Positions 18,923 to 29,534 are shown, counted from the first letter of the stretch. The stretch: 31,944 bases of DNA from Amoebophrya sp. A120 (GCA_905178155.1 CAJINV010000010.1:997837-1029780), one strand, 5' to 3'. Program-made: numbers and translations. The notes: a model not told the origin generated them from the sequence alone.

Positions 18923-20058
18923 TTTCCTGTTGTATTAGTGTTGATGCGACAGGGACTATGTCTTTGACAAGAGCCCGCTGCAAGAATAAATCGTGGATCA
19001 TTTTGAGTACATTTTTGATGCAACGTTTTTTGAATAAGAGGTAATTCATGACTTCGCTCGTACGATTTTTGATGCAAAAATAATGATGTCGATCCTACAC
19101 ACGACAAGCACAAGGTTTCATTTCATCCTTCTTGGCGTAGTCGATCGCAGGAGCACGGGTAGTTTGATTACGAATTGTCATTTTTGGGATAGTACGTTGA
19201 CTTCCCCTGCTCTCACGTTCTAGGGATGCCGGAAACTCCATGCAAGTGGGAAGAATACCACGACAGTACTTTGTCATTGTTGCTGACAGTGAATAAACAT
19301 GAAGTGATGCGTTCGCGTTTCCAAGACTAAGTTCGCTCCTGCAGCTCGATGCTGCAGAAGCAACTGTTCTGACTCTACTCTGACTTCTGGAGATGATCAA
19401 AGAAGAGGTTTCCAGTTTTATATTAGAAGTTTTTATGACATTTCGAGGCCCGCTGGTTGGCCGCAAAATAAATCACGTTCATTCGACCCTTCATTTGTCG
19501 CTTGTTTTAAAAACGGCGTACCGAGAGGACTTTTAGTCGAGGCTCCAGCTGCATGCGAGGAAATTGAAGTCGGTTCTTGCAGGTCGGTGGAGTACAAAAT
19601 TTTAAGGGTGTCACAATCCATTCTCTGTTGTATGAAATGGTACAGCCTTCGTCCCTCGGCCTTGCATCTTCGGTGAAGAATAAAATAAATGTCGTTTCTT
19701 CTTTCGAGAATCAATATCGATATCCTCTTCATGTCAAAATAAACGCCCAGTTTCCACTAACGCTTGGTTGATGTGCCTCACGGACCTGTATTTCTTGTTA
19801 CTTACCCATTATCTGATCGTTTGAAGACAACTTCTTCGATGCAAAAGAGCTGCCTGAACACCGTGTACTAGAGTACAACTCCGATGTGAGCAGTGTTTAA
19901 CCACGAGTACGAGATGACGAGTACTGTACTCTCTTTTGTGCTGTTAAGAAATCCGAATCCACCTCATCACCAGGAGGTCAAAGCAAATTTATTGCATCCG
20001 GTTGTTCTACTAGGATCTTTATTCGAGGATATCAAATGTAGGGCGTTGTAACTACTTC
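18923..20058. other. intergenic region, 1.1 kb
   Basis: Lies between the caspase-like stop and the RING-CH gene start. A forward frame continues to 19042 out of phase with the upstream gene, and two overlapping minus-strand frames (19095-19466, 19433-19732) have no recognisable motif. No introner signatures here. Confidence 0.5.
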
Positions 20059-23000
20059 ATGGCAGAAACAAGGAGGCCCGCCTCGACGTCCCCAGAAGCG
20101 GAAGAGGAAGTTAGCGGATCGCAGGAGGACGAGCAGCAGGCCAGGAGCAGAACGCATGAACGGAGTGGAGCAGAGACGCAGAACTATAGCTCGAGCGTTG
20201 TTCTGTCCGGAGAGGACGAGGTGCTCCCCGAGGAAGAAGATCCGTCACAGGGAGGTAATGTTAATGTTTCTGGAACAAATCAAAACAAGTGCCGGTTTTG
20301 TCTCTCTGGCGAGGAGGATGGGGAGTTGTTCACGCCCTGCGGCTATCAAATGTAAAAATGTCTGGGTCTGGAAGAATGCATGTTTGTCATACTTGTCTGG
20401 CATGACTATTAAATCTGTCATGCACGTTGCCCAAGAGCCGCATTTTTCTGCCATGCGGAGACGCAATTTGTCATGCAGAATAGGCAACACCTACAAGCTC
20501 AGAAATTTGTCATGCTGAGCCAGCACTTGTGGCCTCTTCATGCTACGCCACTCAGCATCACAAGTTTCCAGATCCAGACATTTTTGCAGTTGATAGCGGC
20601 TGCCTCGGAAGCAGCAAGTACGTGCACCTGCACTGTCTCCGCGCGTGGCAGCGCACGGTCCAGCTCCAGATGCGCGACGACGGGCCGGCCGCGGGTCGTG
20701 CAGAAGGCCGGGGAGGGGGCAACGCTGCGGCCGGGGAGAGGGAAAACGAAAATGACGCGAACATCAATGTGGGGCCAGGAACTACTCCTGGAGAGGAGCC
20801 ACGACCCCGGGAACAAGAGGTAGAAGAGCAGAACAAGGAACAGCGGCACGAGAGATGCTCGCTCTGTCTGCAAAAGTTTCAGCCCGGATTTGAGCCCCTG
20901 TCGCGGTCTATCAAATGCAAATATGTCTGGGTCTGGAAGAATGCAAAACTTGTCATGCGAATTTTACGTGACCCACACCCATGACGCCTGTAATGCATAA
21001 TATAGCATCGCAGATTTTTAGAGGGCTTCCTGATCCCTATTGCGTATGAGAAACAAATGCCCTCTCAATGTAGCACAAACTGGACCCCTCTTGCTGGGTA
21101 TGCAATACAGATTTTTTGAGAGTGAAGAGACACCATCACAAGTTGCATCCTTCCAGACCCAGACATATTTGCAATGCATACGGTCGGAGTTTCTGCAAGA
21201 CCTGTGTAAGAAAACAGAGCAGGACTTCGACATCGGGACGCTGTTCGTACACGAGCGGGAGCGGGGTAGGAATTTGAGGCTGCAGTCATTGCCGTTCATG
21301 CTGCGGGTCATTGTGGAAATGAAGCACCAGCACTTCCGGAACGCGTGTTACCTATTAGTTATCAAATGTAAAAATGTCTGGGTCTGGAAGAATGCAACTT
21401 GTCATGCTAAATCTGAAGCATGTAAAAATCTGTGTTGGATGTGCATGATTACCAAAAGTCGCCCAGTTTTGACCAAGTCGGGAGGGAGTTTCTCACGCAG
21501 GATAGGCATGAGAAAGATCGCACAGAATCTGTCATGCTAGGTCCTGCATTCCAGACCTCATGGGTCATGGAAAATCTGCATGACAAATCTCACATTCTTC
21601 CAGACCCAGACATTTTTACACTTGATATTAGTGGATGAGGAGCAAAATGAGGCGGAAAGCAGTACGCCCGTGGGGACAAAAACTACCACGATTGGGAACA
21701 ACGTCGATAAAACTAGTGAACGCGCGAAGCGAAAGGTGATCGGTTTTAACTTGGTACGCCCGATCTCCCTGACGCCGGACGAATTATCCTGAGAAAGAAG
21801 TGTCACAGTTCAGTTGCGCACTCTGACCGAAGACAAGCAAGACAGACAACCTATGTCATGCAGGAAATGCTTGCCAGCCTGCCTCATTTCATTCTTGTTT
21901 TCGCTTATAGTCTCCTGCGCATCACAGGTTTTCTTTGCCATGTCGAGCAACTTTGTGATGCAGAAACTCCAACAGGTGTGTAACTGTAACACTTTGTTCC
22001 TGTGATACGAATGGAACCTGAAATACTCGTCGCTCCGGGACTTCATCAGCGAAAAACCCAGCATCAAGGTCTACGTGCTGGCTATCGCAAGAAAAAACTG
22101 TTTCACTGTGAATTTGTGATGCAGAAAATGGAACACAGAACTCTTTGCCTTGCTACACCTGCAAGGCGTTGGATTTTCAAGCGGGTTTTCCCTTGGGAAG
22201 CGCGCATGACAAATTTTCAGTGTCATGCGTAGAAAATTGTGATGCAGATCCTGCAAAGTCATCACAGTGAACCAGTTTTTTCGTGGGATACTGGCCGGCG
22301 GCCCCTGCCATCCACGGGCCGCGAAGGGACTGGCTGTTTTAGACCGGGAATTGCTGCAGGCTGAGTTCAACAAGTTTGGTCTACATGGTGCGGGCGGGGG
22401 ACGAGGAGAGAACTCCACCTCGTCCTTTCGGCAACAAATCGTGCTGAAACAGTTATTGGACTATTTTGTAGTCGATAATATAGGTCCTGTTCCACCTGCA
22501 CCGGCGGAGCAGGGAGTAGGAGTGGAGAAGATACGCATTGGAAATTTTTTTTATATATATGTCTGGGTTTGTTTTGTGTGGAATATTGCAAGACACTTCT
22601 AAAATTGCTGGGCTCGTCGCAGGACCACACTGGATTCTGTGATGCGTGTTTCTGCGCATGATCCGCATGAGAGCATGAAAATTTTCCAGACCCAAACATA
22701 GAATTTGCGTTCGATAGAAAAAAGATGCTGCTCCAGCTAGTAGTTCTACGTCTTCGAGCGCTTCCACTCGCGGCGAGGCGGGCGGTGAACAAAGCTGCAG
22801 CTCCGAAACAAGAACTGTAAAAATATCTTCCTCGCCGTCCTTGTGTACTTCAACTTCTAAGGAAGAACCCACGTCGTCGTCGTCGTTGTGGTCCTCCACC
22901 CACGGCCCGCGCGGTTGGATCCCGTGCAAGGCCATTGCCGCAATCACAGAAGCAGCAGGGCGGGAGCGAGGTTTTCCATCTCCAGAGGAGATACATGAAA

Positions 23001-23695
23001 AGATGAATCAACAGGATGAACTAATTGTACAACCACCTCAAGAATTGATTCCTGCAAGGAACAACTACAGCGAGGATGAAACTAGAAACGAAGCAGCAGG
23101 GAAGGAGGTGAAAACGAGGATATTAAGCGAGCGCGAAGTTTTCCATCTCCGCGTAGTCGAAGTGGACTTCACTAAAAATCGGCTACTAGTCTACGCCACC
23201 GACTTTCACCACTTCATGAACCTGCACGGCCTGCGCAACAGCGTGCGTGACTATCTCGCGCTAGTCTTGGGACAGGCGGAGTGGGACAGCACCCAACTAT
23301 TGGGAGAGTATTGCAAGGGAAACTGGGGTCTACTACAACAACACCCGATAGAATTACGTCGAAACAGCACGAATGATGGTAATGGCGAAGCAGAGGGACG
23401 CGAGCGTGTCGTGGCTGCTGCTGTGAAGAGTACTACAGAAAAGACATTCCGCAGAAACGACTGCAACTTTTTCCGGAACAATCTGAATACCATCCTGCCT
23501 GCGAACGTGTTTGACGCACTGGAGCCAAAGTCTCGGTTCACGGAGGCAAACGAGATGCAGGCACAGCATGCCAGGGACCGCCAACTGGGGCAGACTATGG
23601 GGGAGAACGCAGAGGCAGTACCGTATGAAGACCCGGGAATCATGCGGATGGCGAGACAGCTGGAACAGCAAGTCAGAAATCGGGCGCCGGACTAG
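20059..23695 (+). CDS. RING-CH zinc domain fused to a YqgE/AlgH-like (UPF0301) domain
   Basis: Exons inferred: 20059-20343, 20601-20908, 21186-21359, 21633-21784, 22013-22082, 22296-22543 and 22722-23695; about 736 residues (2211 nt). An acidic, disordered N-terminus of about 75 residues is followed by a C4HC3 RING-CH pattern: CRFC (78, 81), CGC (94, 96), HLHC (104, 107) with Trp 111, then CSLC (181, 184) after a long low-complexity insert. RING-CH domains of the MARCH family recruit E2 enzymes for ubiquitin transfer; no transmembrane helices follow, unlike most MARCH proteins. From about residue 205 the chain matches UPF0301 landmarks: FRNACYLLVDEE, then VIGFNLVRPISL (family: GLxLNRPxxxxL), VYVLAGGPC (family: GGPV), and after a Ser-rich insert ALVLGQAEWDSTQLLGEYCK (family: GYAGWxxGQLExE). 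The exon 6/7 junction is uncertain by one base. Function is unknown; joint roles are speculation. Confidence 0.75.
20344..20595. mobile_element. introner E23, family A, 252 bp
   Basis: Duplication GCGGC at 20339-20343 and 20596-20600. Ends TATCAAATGTAAAAATGTCT and AGACATTTTTGCAGTTGATA. Splits the CGC of the RING-CH domain between Gly and Cys. Confidence 0.93.
20909..21180. mobile_element. introner E24, family A, 272 bp
   Basis: Duplication CGGTC at 20904-20908 and 21181-21185. Left end TATCAAATGCAAATATGTCT; right end AGACATATTTGCAATGCATA, so the two outer ends differ slightly (CAAATG versus GCATTG type). Confidence 0.93.
21360..21627. mobile_element. introner E25, family A, 268 bp
   Basis: Duplication TTAGT at 21355-21359 and 21628-21632 (ATTAGT with the shared A). 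Reference copy for orientation: its interior matches the element at 9684 directly and the one at 10490 as reverse complement. Confidence 0.93.
21785..22007. mobile_element. introner E26, family F, 223 bp
   Basis: Duplication CGAAT at 21780-21784 and 22008-22012. Left end GAGAAAGAAGTGTCACAGTT, right end AACTGTAACACTTTGTTCCT then GTGATA. Interior closely matches the copy at 28369. Confidence 0.92.
22083..22290. mobile_element. introner E27, family E, 208 bp
   Basis: Duplication CTGGC at 22078-22082 and 22291-22295. Left end TATCGCAAGAAAAAACTGTT, right end CAGTTTTTTCGTGGGATA. Inserted immediately before the GGPC motif codons of the UPF0301-like domain. Confidence 0.93.
22545..22716. mobile_element. 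introner E28, degenerate short family A, 172 bp
   Basis: GTCTGGGTTTG at 22561 and TTCCAGACCCAAACATAG at about 22684 are the family A inner ends. The outer left end has decayed into a T run and ATATAT, so the start is uncertain by a base or two. No clear duplication (GAAAT against GAAAA). The downstream open frame requires the exon to end one base earlier than the family alignment suggests. Confidence 0.65.
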
Positions 23696-24536
23696 ACTTG
23701 TGAATGTATTATTAAATAGTTCTAACACATCGCTCACGATCATCTGGAATTTTGAACCGCCGATGAAATAAGAACCCGGAAGAACAAGAAGATCATGCTG
23801 CTAGTTCTTCATTGCGCGGACATATTTTCAGGTAGTAGCCAAGAAGATCGAAGATGCGCGGGACCACGGACGAGTGTCAGCACCAAACTGGAACAAATCC
23901 GCATGATTTCATCTATTGTGACGTTGAGTTCTTGTTGCAAGATCCTACGCCGCGCCCTGGTTTTTCGAGCGGGTGGAGGCGATGAGAACACCTACTTTTT
24001 CGACCGTTGTTTCTGGGATTCTTTTCTGTCCTTGAGTGAGAGAGACGCCAGTTTATAATTTTGTGTGCAGTTTTCGTTTTGTAAGTTGTTCTGTTTCTTT
24101 CCTTTCTCTGAGGGAGGCCTGCTTGACGGGAGAGAGAAAGGTTTGCGCATGCAGCTCTGCTAAAAGGTTCCTAGAGCGACGCTGAGGTAGGTAGAGGGAG
24201 ATAGCACTTTAACCTGCGTTGTTTCCTGCCTTCTATTTACAGAGTTGTGAATCTTCCTCCTGTCCAGCTAAATCGATGGAGTACTATAAATTTTTTTTCC
24301 TTCTTCCATTGTTCAACGCACATCCGAAATTTTTTTTGATTCAAGTACTTGCAGCACCCACACTTAAATGAACGAGTAGTGACGTTTAATATTTCGTCGT
24401 GTGTGCTTGTACTGCCGCAAAGAAACTACAAATAGCAGGCGCCAAGCTTTGTCGAGCAAGAGCTCGTCTTTTGCGCACCCCGCGGCTGCCCTACTCGACG
24501 GTGGCCACGTTATTTGAGGACATATACTAGCCAACA
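23696..24536. other. intergenic region, 0.84 kb
   Basis: Follows the RING-CH/UPF0301 stop. Contains short forward frames without motifs, a few T runs and no introner ends. I see no RNA gene or repeat here. Confidence 0.5.
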
Positions 24537-25200
24537 ATGCTCGCCTCCCTCTTCGCCGTTTCTTTCAACGACTGCTTCGTCGGGTTCCTCCTCGTGAAGC
24601 TAACCATGCTGCTGTATCAAAATGAAAAATCCCTCTCCCCAACATATCAAAACGGAAATTTGCGATGCTGATTTGTGACCACAAATCAGCTTTGTATTGC
24701 AGAGAGGCACTGCGGCCAGATCCCCGGGCTAGGTAGGGGCGTATGGGTCTAGTAGTTCAGCATGGCAAACGGCCCCCCTTTAGGCCCACCAGCATGACAA
24801 ATCGCTTCCATAATGGGGCGGAGGCTTCTGCCCTTGTCTTCTTGCAAGACAGACGTGATCTGTGTCCTCAAATCTGCAACGCAAATTCTTGGAAACATAC
24901 CGTTTCAATATGGGGAGGGGGGATTTTTCCTCTCAGTATGTTGATGTGTGAAGCGCGGAAAAGTTTGCGGCTCCCGGACGCCCGAGTCAGGAAATTGTTG
25001 TGGGACAGTTGCTATCCCGTGCAAAAGTATCGTGCTAGTATGAATTGCATCACTAATTCGCTCAAGTACAGAATTTCAATTTGTCATGCTACTTTGGGTA
25101 GAAAGTTGGGTTTGTAATGCATGCTCGCAATCACTACGAGTACGATGCTTTTGCACTGCATAGTTGCTTGTCACTTCGGGACTCACCGCCGATAATGTAG
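24537..25200 (+). CDS. small 59-residue putative membrane protein
   Basis: Three exons: 24537-24614, 24944-25012 and 25168-25200 (26 + 23 + 11 codons including TAG, each a whole number of codons). The product begins MLASLFAVSFNDCFVGFLLV, a hydrophobic stretch that could be one membrane segment or a signal peptide, followed by a basic C-terminal part (ARKSLRLPDARVRKLLW). Introners make up more than twice as much of the locus as coding sequence does. The exon model is supported by one perfect and one 4-of-5 duplication, but the protein is not one I recognise, so function is open. Confidence 0.55.
24615..24938. mobile_element. introner E29, family C in reverse orientation, 324 bp
   Basis: Flanks TGCTG (24610-24614) and TGTTG (24939-24943), one mismatch, silent for Leu. 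Left end has AAATCCCTCTCCCCAACAT, right end CAATATGGGGAGGGGGGATT. Its interior is the reverse complement of the copy at 11308 (for example CAGCTTTGTATTGCAGAGAG here). Confidence 0.85.
25013..25162. mobile_element. introner E30, family B, 150 bp
   Basis: Duplication GTTGC at 25008-25012 and 25163-25167 (AGTTGC with the shared A). Left end TATCCCGTGCAAAAGTATCG, right end ACGATGCTTTTGCACTGCATA. Confidence 0.92.
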
Positions 25201-25396
25201 TACGTCGTGAACATCATTATATCAACTTCTACACGAGCTGCCGCTCATTTTCAACGAACTCTCTCTCTGCAGGAGACACGCACACGGCCGCATCTTATTC
25301 GCGACAGGTAGTTGTGCCCCGCGCACCAAGTAATTAAAAGACAGCAAAAATCGGGTGAAGACGATATTACGTCGGAAATAAAAGTAAAACAACCAC

Positions 25397-28300
25397 ATGA
25401 CGACTGGCGCAGCGGTAAAACAATCAGAGTTTCCATCTGTGATGTCGGGGAAAAGGTACGATGAACATCCACTCCCGGCGGACCAGAACGTGGTCATTGG
25501 AAGGGTAATCACGACGAGCGGGCTCCTCATCGACGGCAGAGCAGCTAGTACAGGAAACGACAAAAACTACTCCCATAGCACTACCACGACCGCTTTGGGC
25601 AGCAGCGCACACGAGAATCGCAAAATGAGTTCAACACCTACTACAGCTAGAAGGACGAAGGAGAAGCTGTATCAGGCCTCCCTCGGATATATGCATTGCA
25701 AAAATGTCTGGGTCTGGAAGGATGCAAGGTCTGTCATGCTTGTCTGGCATGAGTAAAGAGCTTGCAATGCGTGTCCAAGAAAAGACTCTTTTGCTTGTCA
25801 TGCAAAAACGCAGTTTGTCATGCGAAAACTGCAACACAAAGCCTCGCAAATTTTTTCTCATGCTTGCCTGTGCATTAGACAGCATTCACGTATTCACAGC
25901 CCAGCATTACAAGTGTCCAGACCCAGACATATTGGCATTTGATAAGCAACGCCGTGTCCTTCGCGTTTTTCGCTTGTTGGGTGCGGTTTCTCACCCTGTA
26001 CTTCCTTTCCATATCCTGCTCGGCCAGCCAGATCGGGCTGCTCGTGTCATCCGGGAAACTGACCACCATGCTGACCGGCCCCATCGGCGCTTACCTGGCA
26101 GACAAATCACGGGAGGCGAAGCTGGTTTTGCTGTTTTCCATCGGGTTTAGCATGCTGAGTTTCGCAGCAATCCCCCTGACGGTGGTGGACGCGAGCCAAA
26201 GTTTCTATCCGGAGCACTTAGAATTATACCGACACCGTACTAATTTATTTTACAATTTCAACTCTGCTATACAGTTACATCAGAAACATACAGTCAAGAA
26301 GTTTTGGGTAAAAATATTGCGCATGACATCAACAAGTCCGGAGTTGTCGGTAGATACGTTTTTCAACGGCACACTATCGGCACCTTGTTCTTTCTCTATG
26401 TGACCTTCAACATCCTCCGGGCGCCGCAGGGTTCGCTTTTGGACGCTCTGATTCTTGAAATGTCGGAAAAAGATAGGGATGTGTGGTCGAAGAGCCGCAT
26501 GTGGGGCGCAATCAGCTGGGGCGCGACACACGTGGTGCTTGGGTTCATGCTAAGCCATTCAAACGGAAGCTTTCTTCCGATGTGGGGTGGGTATCAGGTA
26601 TAGATATGGAAGATTTCTAACTCGATCTGTGATGTGTGTACTAACTTCTACTGAAAATAACCTCTTTATTAATAAACAAACAGCTAATTGGCCTGCTTTT
26701 TCTCTATACGGGCAAGAAACTGTTCCCAAAACACGCGGGGAAGGATATCAAAAGACAAAAATCCCACCTCCCCATATCGAAAACGAAATTTGTGATGCTG
26801 TATTTGAGTACACCAATCGATTTGTAATGCTAGAAGGCCAAGCACCGCAGTTGTGGCCTCGTTTGCAGGCAATTTGTCATGCTGTTTCCCACTTCCAGCT
26901 GCCTCCTTTCGTGCTAAAGATGCAAGGCCTTGTTCCCTTCCCACGACACCCAGAACTACAGTCCGCATCTTTTCCCTTCTAGCATAACAAAGCTGGTCTG
27001 TGGCCACAAATCTGCATCACAGATTTCCTTTTGGATATGGGGTGGGGGGATTTTTCTTGTTCATAAAGGACTCGGCTCCGGTGAACTACGACCTCCTGAC
27101 CCAAATGGTGAAACAGCGGAAAGTATGCATTGCAAAAGTATCGTACTCGTTGTAATTGCATGCCCGCATTACAAATTTTTTTCTTAAGTTGAATCCGCAT
27201 TACAAATTTCATTTCTCATGCTGAGAAAATTTGTGATGCAATTCATACTAGTACGATGCTTTTGCACTGCATAGAAAGTCTTTTTTCTCAATCTGACCAT
27301 GATTGGCGGGGGGTTTTCGCTCGTGGAAGCCATGTTGTTTCTCGCGTTAGATGAATTGAACGCGACTCCGCTCCTGTATAACCTGCTCAGGTGATACACT
27401 CTCAAACGTTACAATAGAATCTGGAATTTGTGTTGCAAGAATTGCATACTCTAGCCAACTCTCATAGGACGATTGCGCATGACAAGTTCTGGAGTCCTAA
27501 TCCTCACTACAATCTGGCGAAATTTGTATTGCAGAAAGTGGAATGGTCTGCGAGTCTGTCATGCTCATTATGCAGGACAAATCCCAGACTCTATTGTAAC
27601 GTTTGAGATTGTATCGTTTGAGCAGGTCATATCCTGTGCGGCATGAGTGTTTTGACCACGGTGATTTTCGAGCTACCGATTTTCTACTACGGGGAATACC
27701 TGCTCGAAACGCCTATGGACTGCAAATATGTCTGGGTCCTCTGGGGGATTGCGAGGTTTGTCATGCTAGTCTGGCATGACTCTGAGTTCTGTATTGCGTT
27801 GCCGCAAAGAGCTCCTCTTGCCTGTCATGCAAAAACGCAGTTTCTATTTCTAATGCGGGGCACGCAACTCAGAACCACGGAAAAACTTGTCATGCTTGGC
27901 AGTGCATTACAGTGTACTCACTGCAGTTCCATCAATTGCATCACAAGTAGTTTCCAGACCCAGTCCCAGACATATTTGCATTTGATAACGCTCGGTGCGA
28001 AGCAAATGATCCTCCTCGGACAAGCCGCTTGGGTGTTCCGCGCCATCTTCTACGCCTGGATGCTATCAACTGCAAATATGTCTGGGTCTGGAAGGAACCT
28101 GTGATGCTGTGTTGCGCATGACTGCAACTACGCTTGCAATTGCAGCCGAGCATGACAAACTTTCGGACCGCTTTCTGCTGCCTGACGCGCATTACAAAAT
28201 GCGTTTTTGCCTAACAAGGGAAGCTGCTGCTCACTTGTTGCTCATGCAACACAGATTTTCCAGGAATGCAAGGCACGCAAGACAAGTTCCACCTTTTCAG

Positions 28301-29534
28301 ACCCAGGCGTATTTGCAATGCATAGATGCCCAAGGCGGACTACGTGCTGCTCGTGGAACCGCTTCACGTATCGTGAGAAAAAAGTGTTACAGTTACACGC
28401 TCTGATGCAAGATAGCAAGACAGACAACCTCTGTCATGCAGGAAATGCCAGCCAGCCTCATTTCGTTCGTGTTTTCCCTTATAGTCTGCGCATCACAAGT
28501 TTTGCTTGCCATGCAGAGCAACTTTGTCATGCTGAAACTCCAACAAATGTGTAACTGTATACACTTTTTTCCTGTGATATCACGGCGTCACCTTCGCCCT
28601 GGTGTTCATCGCGGCCGTCCAGGAGACGAACAAACTCGCTCCAGACGGCATGAAATCCTCCGCGCAGGCGGTGTTGGGATTTACCTTCGGAGGTATAGGT
28701 CCTTGCGTCGTCGTTTTCCTCGGGGGCCTGTTGTTTGACTGGATCGGCTATGCATTGCAAATCTGTCTAGGTCTGGGTACTTGTGATGCAAGCAAGGGAA
28801 GACGAAGAGCGAGCGCACTGTTGTAATGTGCTCCCCAGCATGACAAGTTTTTCCGTGGTTCAGAGTTGCGTACTGCGCATGAGAAACTCCGTTTTTACAT
28901 GACAGACGAGAGGAGCCCTTCCCGGGCACGCAATACACAGTTCAGAGTCATGCCAGACTAGCATGTTGACAAATCTCGCAATCTCCCAGACCCAGACATA
29001 TTTGCATTTGATATCGGCTACAAAAAATCGTTTTTCGGGTTCGCGATACTGGTGCTGGCGAGCATGGGCGTGTATTACTTCGCGAGAGAGGAGGAAAACG
29101 AAAATGACGTGGAAATAGGACGAGCAATACCCGTAGCTGTCGAAAGTGCGGAAAGCGCTCTTGAAGATAGCAACATGACTAGTTCATCTCGGCAAGTTGT
29201 GCAACTCGAAGATGCGCAACACCTTCACGGGGGCAGCCACGACTTTGAACTCGAAGTTGAGGAAACCATCGCCAGTCCTGCGGTCCGTGAGCGCGGCAGA
29301 GAAGAAGACGATGTCGAATCAATGACCCCGACCAACTTTGGAAAAACTACTTCCGCGAAAAAGAAGCACCAAAATAAACTACAGCAACAACAGCACCTCG
29401 TCCGCACGACAAGCAGCGGGGTGAAGGCGAGTTACCAAAGAGCGGACTCGTCAAGTCCGGAGAAAGAGTTGTACGATAACAGGAGGGGCGGTAGGACATC
29501 ACCAGGTGGAGAAGGTACAACTAGTGTGGAGTAA
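25397..29534 (+). CDS. MFSD6-like major facilitator superfamily transporter
   Basis: Exons: 25397-25689, 25950-26200, 26275-26597, 26684-26745, 27071-27123, 27279-27391, 27622-27713, 27993-28063, 28330-28368, 28585-28748 and 29019-29534; they sum to 1977 nt, 658 residues plus TAA. The N-terminal about 95 residues are polar. Then come repeated hydrophobic helices typical of a 12-helix carrier. The first loop has SASQIGLLVSSGKLTTMLTG then AYLAD, the MFS_1_like signature (asqiGlL...P..g.laD). Later landmarks are IFELPIFYYGEYLL, LVEPLHGVTFALVFIA and LGFTFGGIGPCVVVFLGGLL, matching the last third of MFSD6-type proteins. The about 160-residue C-terminal tail is acidic and Gln/Ser-rich, presumably cytoplasmic. 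Substrate cannot be told from sequence. Eight introners and two short GT-AG introns; the start is a plain ATG with no upstream in-frame ATG considered. Confidence 0.82.
25690..25944. mobile_element. introner E31, family A, 255 bp
   Basis: Ends TATGCATTGCAAAAATGTCT and AGACATATTGGCATTTGATA. Flanking 5-mers GGATA (25685-25689) and AGCAA (25945-25949) no longer match well, yet removing element plus 5 nt keeps the frame into the first transporter helix. Confidence 0.82.
26201..26274 (+). other. candidate short GT-AG intron, 74 bp
   Basis: GTTTCTATCC at the 5' side; TACTAAT branch-point-like box, T-rich tract and CTATACAG at the 3' side. It is needed to move from the frame of the first transporter helices to the next one; joining gives Ser-Gln-Ile-Thr. 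The exact 5' site is an inference. Confidence 0.6.
26598..26683 (+). other. GT-AG intron, 86 bp
   Basis: Starts GTATAGATATGG directly after TAT-CAG and ends AATAAACAAACAG; TACTAAC lies about 45 bp before the end. Phase 0 junction into LIGLLFLYTG of the next helix. Confidence 0.8.
26746..27065. mobile_element. introner E32, family C, 320 bp
   Basis: Duplication AAGGA at 26741-26745 and 27066-27070. Left end has AAATCCCACCTCCCCATATC, right end GGATATGGGGTGGGGGGATT. Confidence 0.92.
27124..27273. mobile_element. introner E33, family B, 150 bp
   Basis: Duplication GAAAG at 27119-27123 and 27274-27278. Ends TATGCATTGCAAAAGTATCG and ACGATGCTTTTGCACTGCATA. Confidence 0.93.
27392..27616. mobile_element. 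introner E34, family H (only copy here), 225 bp
   Basis: Inverted ends TGATACACTCTCAAACGTTA and TAACGTTTGAGATTGTATCG. Outer bases differ from the TAT...ATA rule and the flanks TCAGG and TTTGA do not match. Removing the element plus 5 nt nevertheless gives an in-frame junction (Leu-Leu-Arg-Ala-Gly) within a membrane helix region; a plain GT-AG reading (GTGATAC...GAGCAG) would break the frame. Confidence 0.72.
27714..27987. mobile_element. introner E35, family A, 274 bp
   Basis: Flanks ACGCC (27709-27713) and ACGCT (27988-27992), one mismatch (Pro or Leu codon). Left end TATGGACTGCAAATATGTCT, right end AGACATATTTGCATTTGATA; CCCAG is duplicated in the right end. Confidence 0.87.
28064..28324. 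mobile_element. introner E36, family A, 261 bp
   Basis: Duplication GATGC at 28059-28063 and 28325-28329. Ends TATCAACTGCAAATATGTCT and GGCGTATTTGCAATGCATA. Confidence 0.92.
28369..28579. mobile_element. introner E37, family F, 211 bp
   Basis: Duplication TCACG at 28364-28368 and 28580-28584. Left end TATCGTGAGAAAAAAGTGTT, right end ACACTTTTTTCCTGTGATA. Only 39 nt of exon lie between E36 and this copy. Confidence 0.93.
28749..29013. mobile_element. introner E38, family A, 265 bp
   Basis: Duplication TCGGC at 28744-28748 and 29014-29018 (ATCGGCTA appears on both sides in extended form). Ends TATGCATTGCAAATCTGTCT and AGACATATTTGCATTTGATA. Confidence 0.93.

Noticed and set aside
18877-19042. 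Longer C-terminus of the caspase-like protein to 19042
   Set aside because: That frame needs a junction not matching the element-plus-5 rule; the rule gives TAG at 18920-18922. Not fully excluded.
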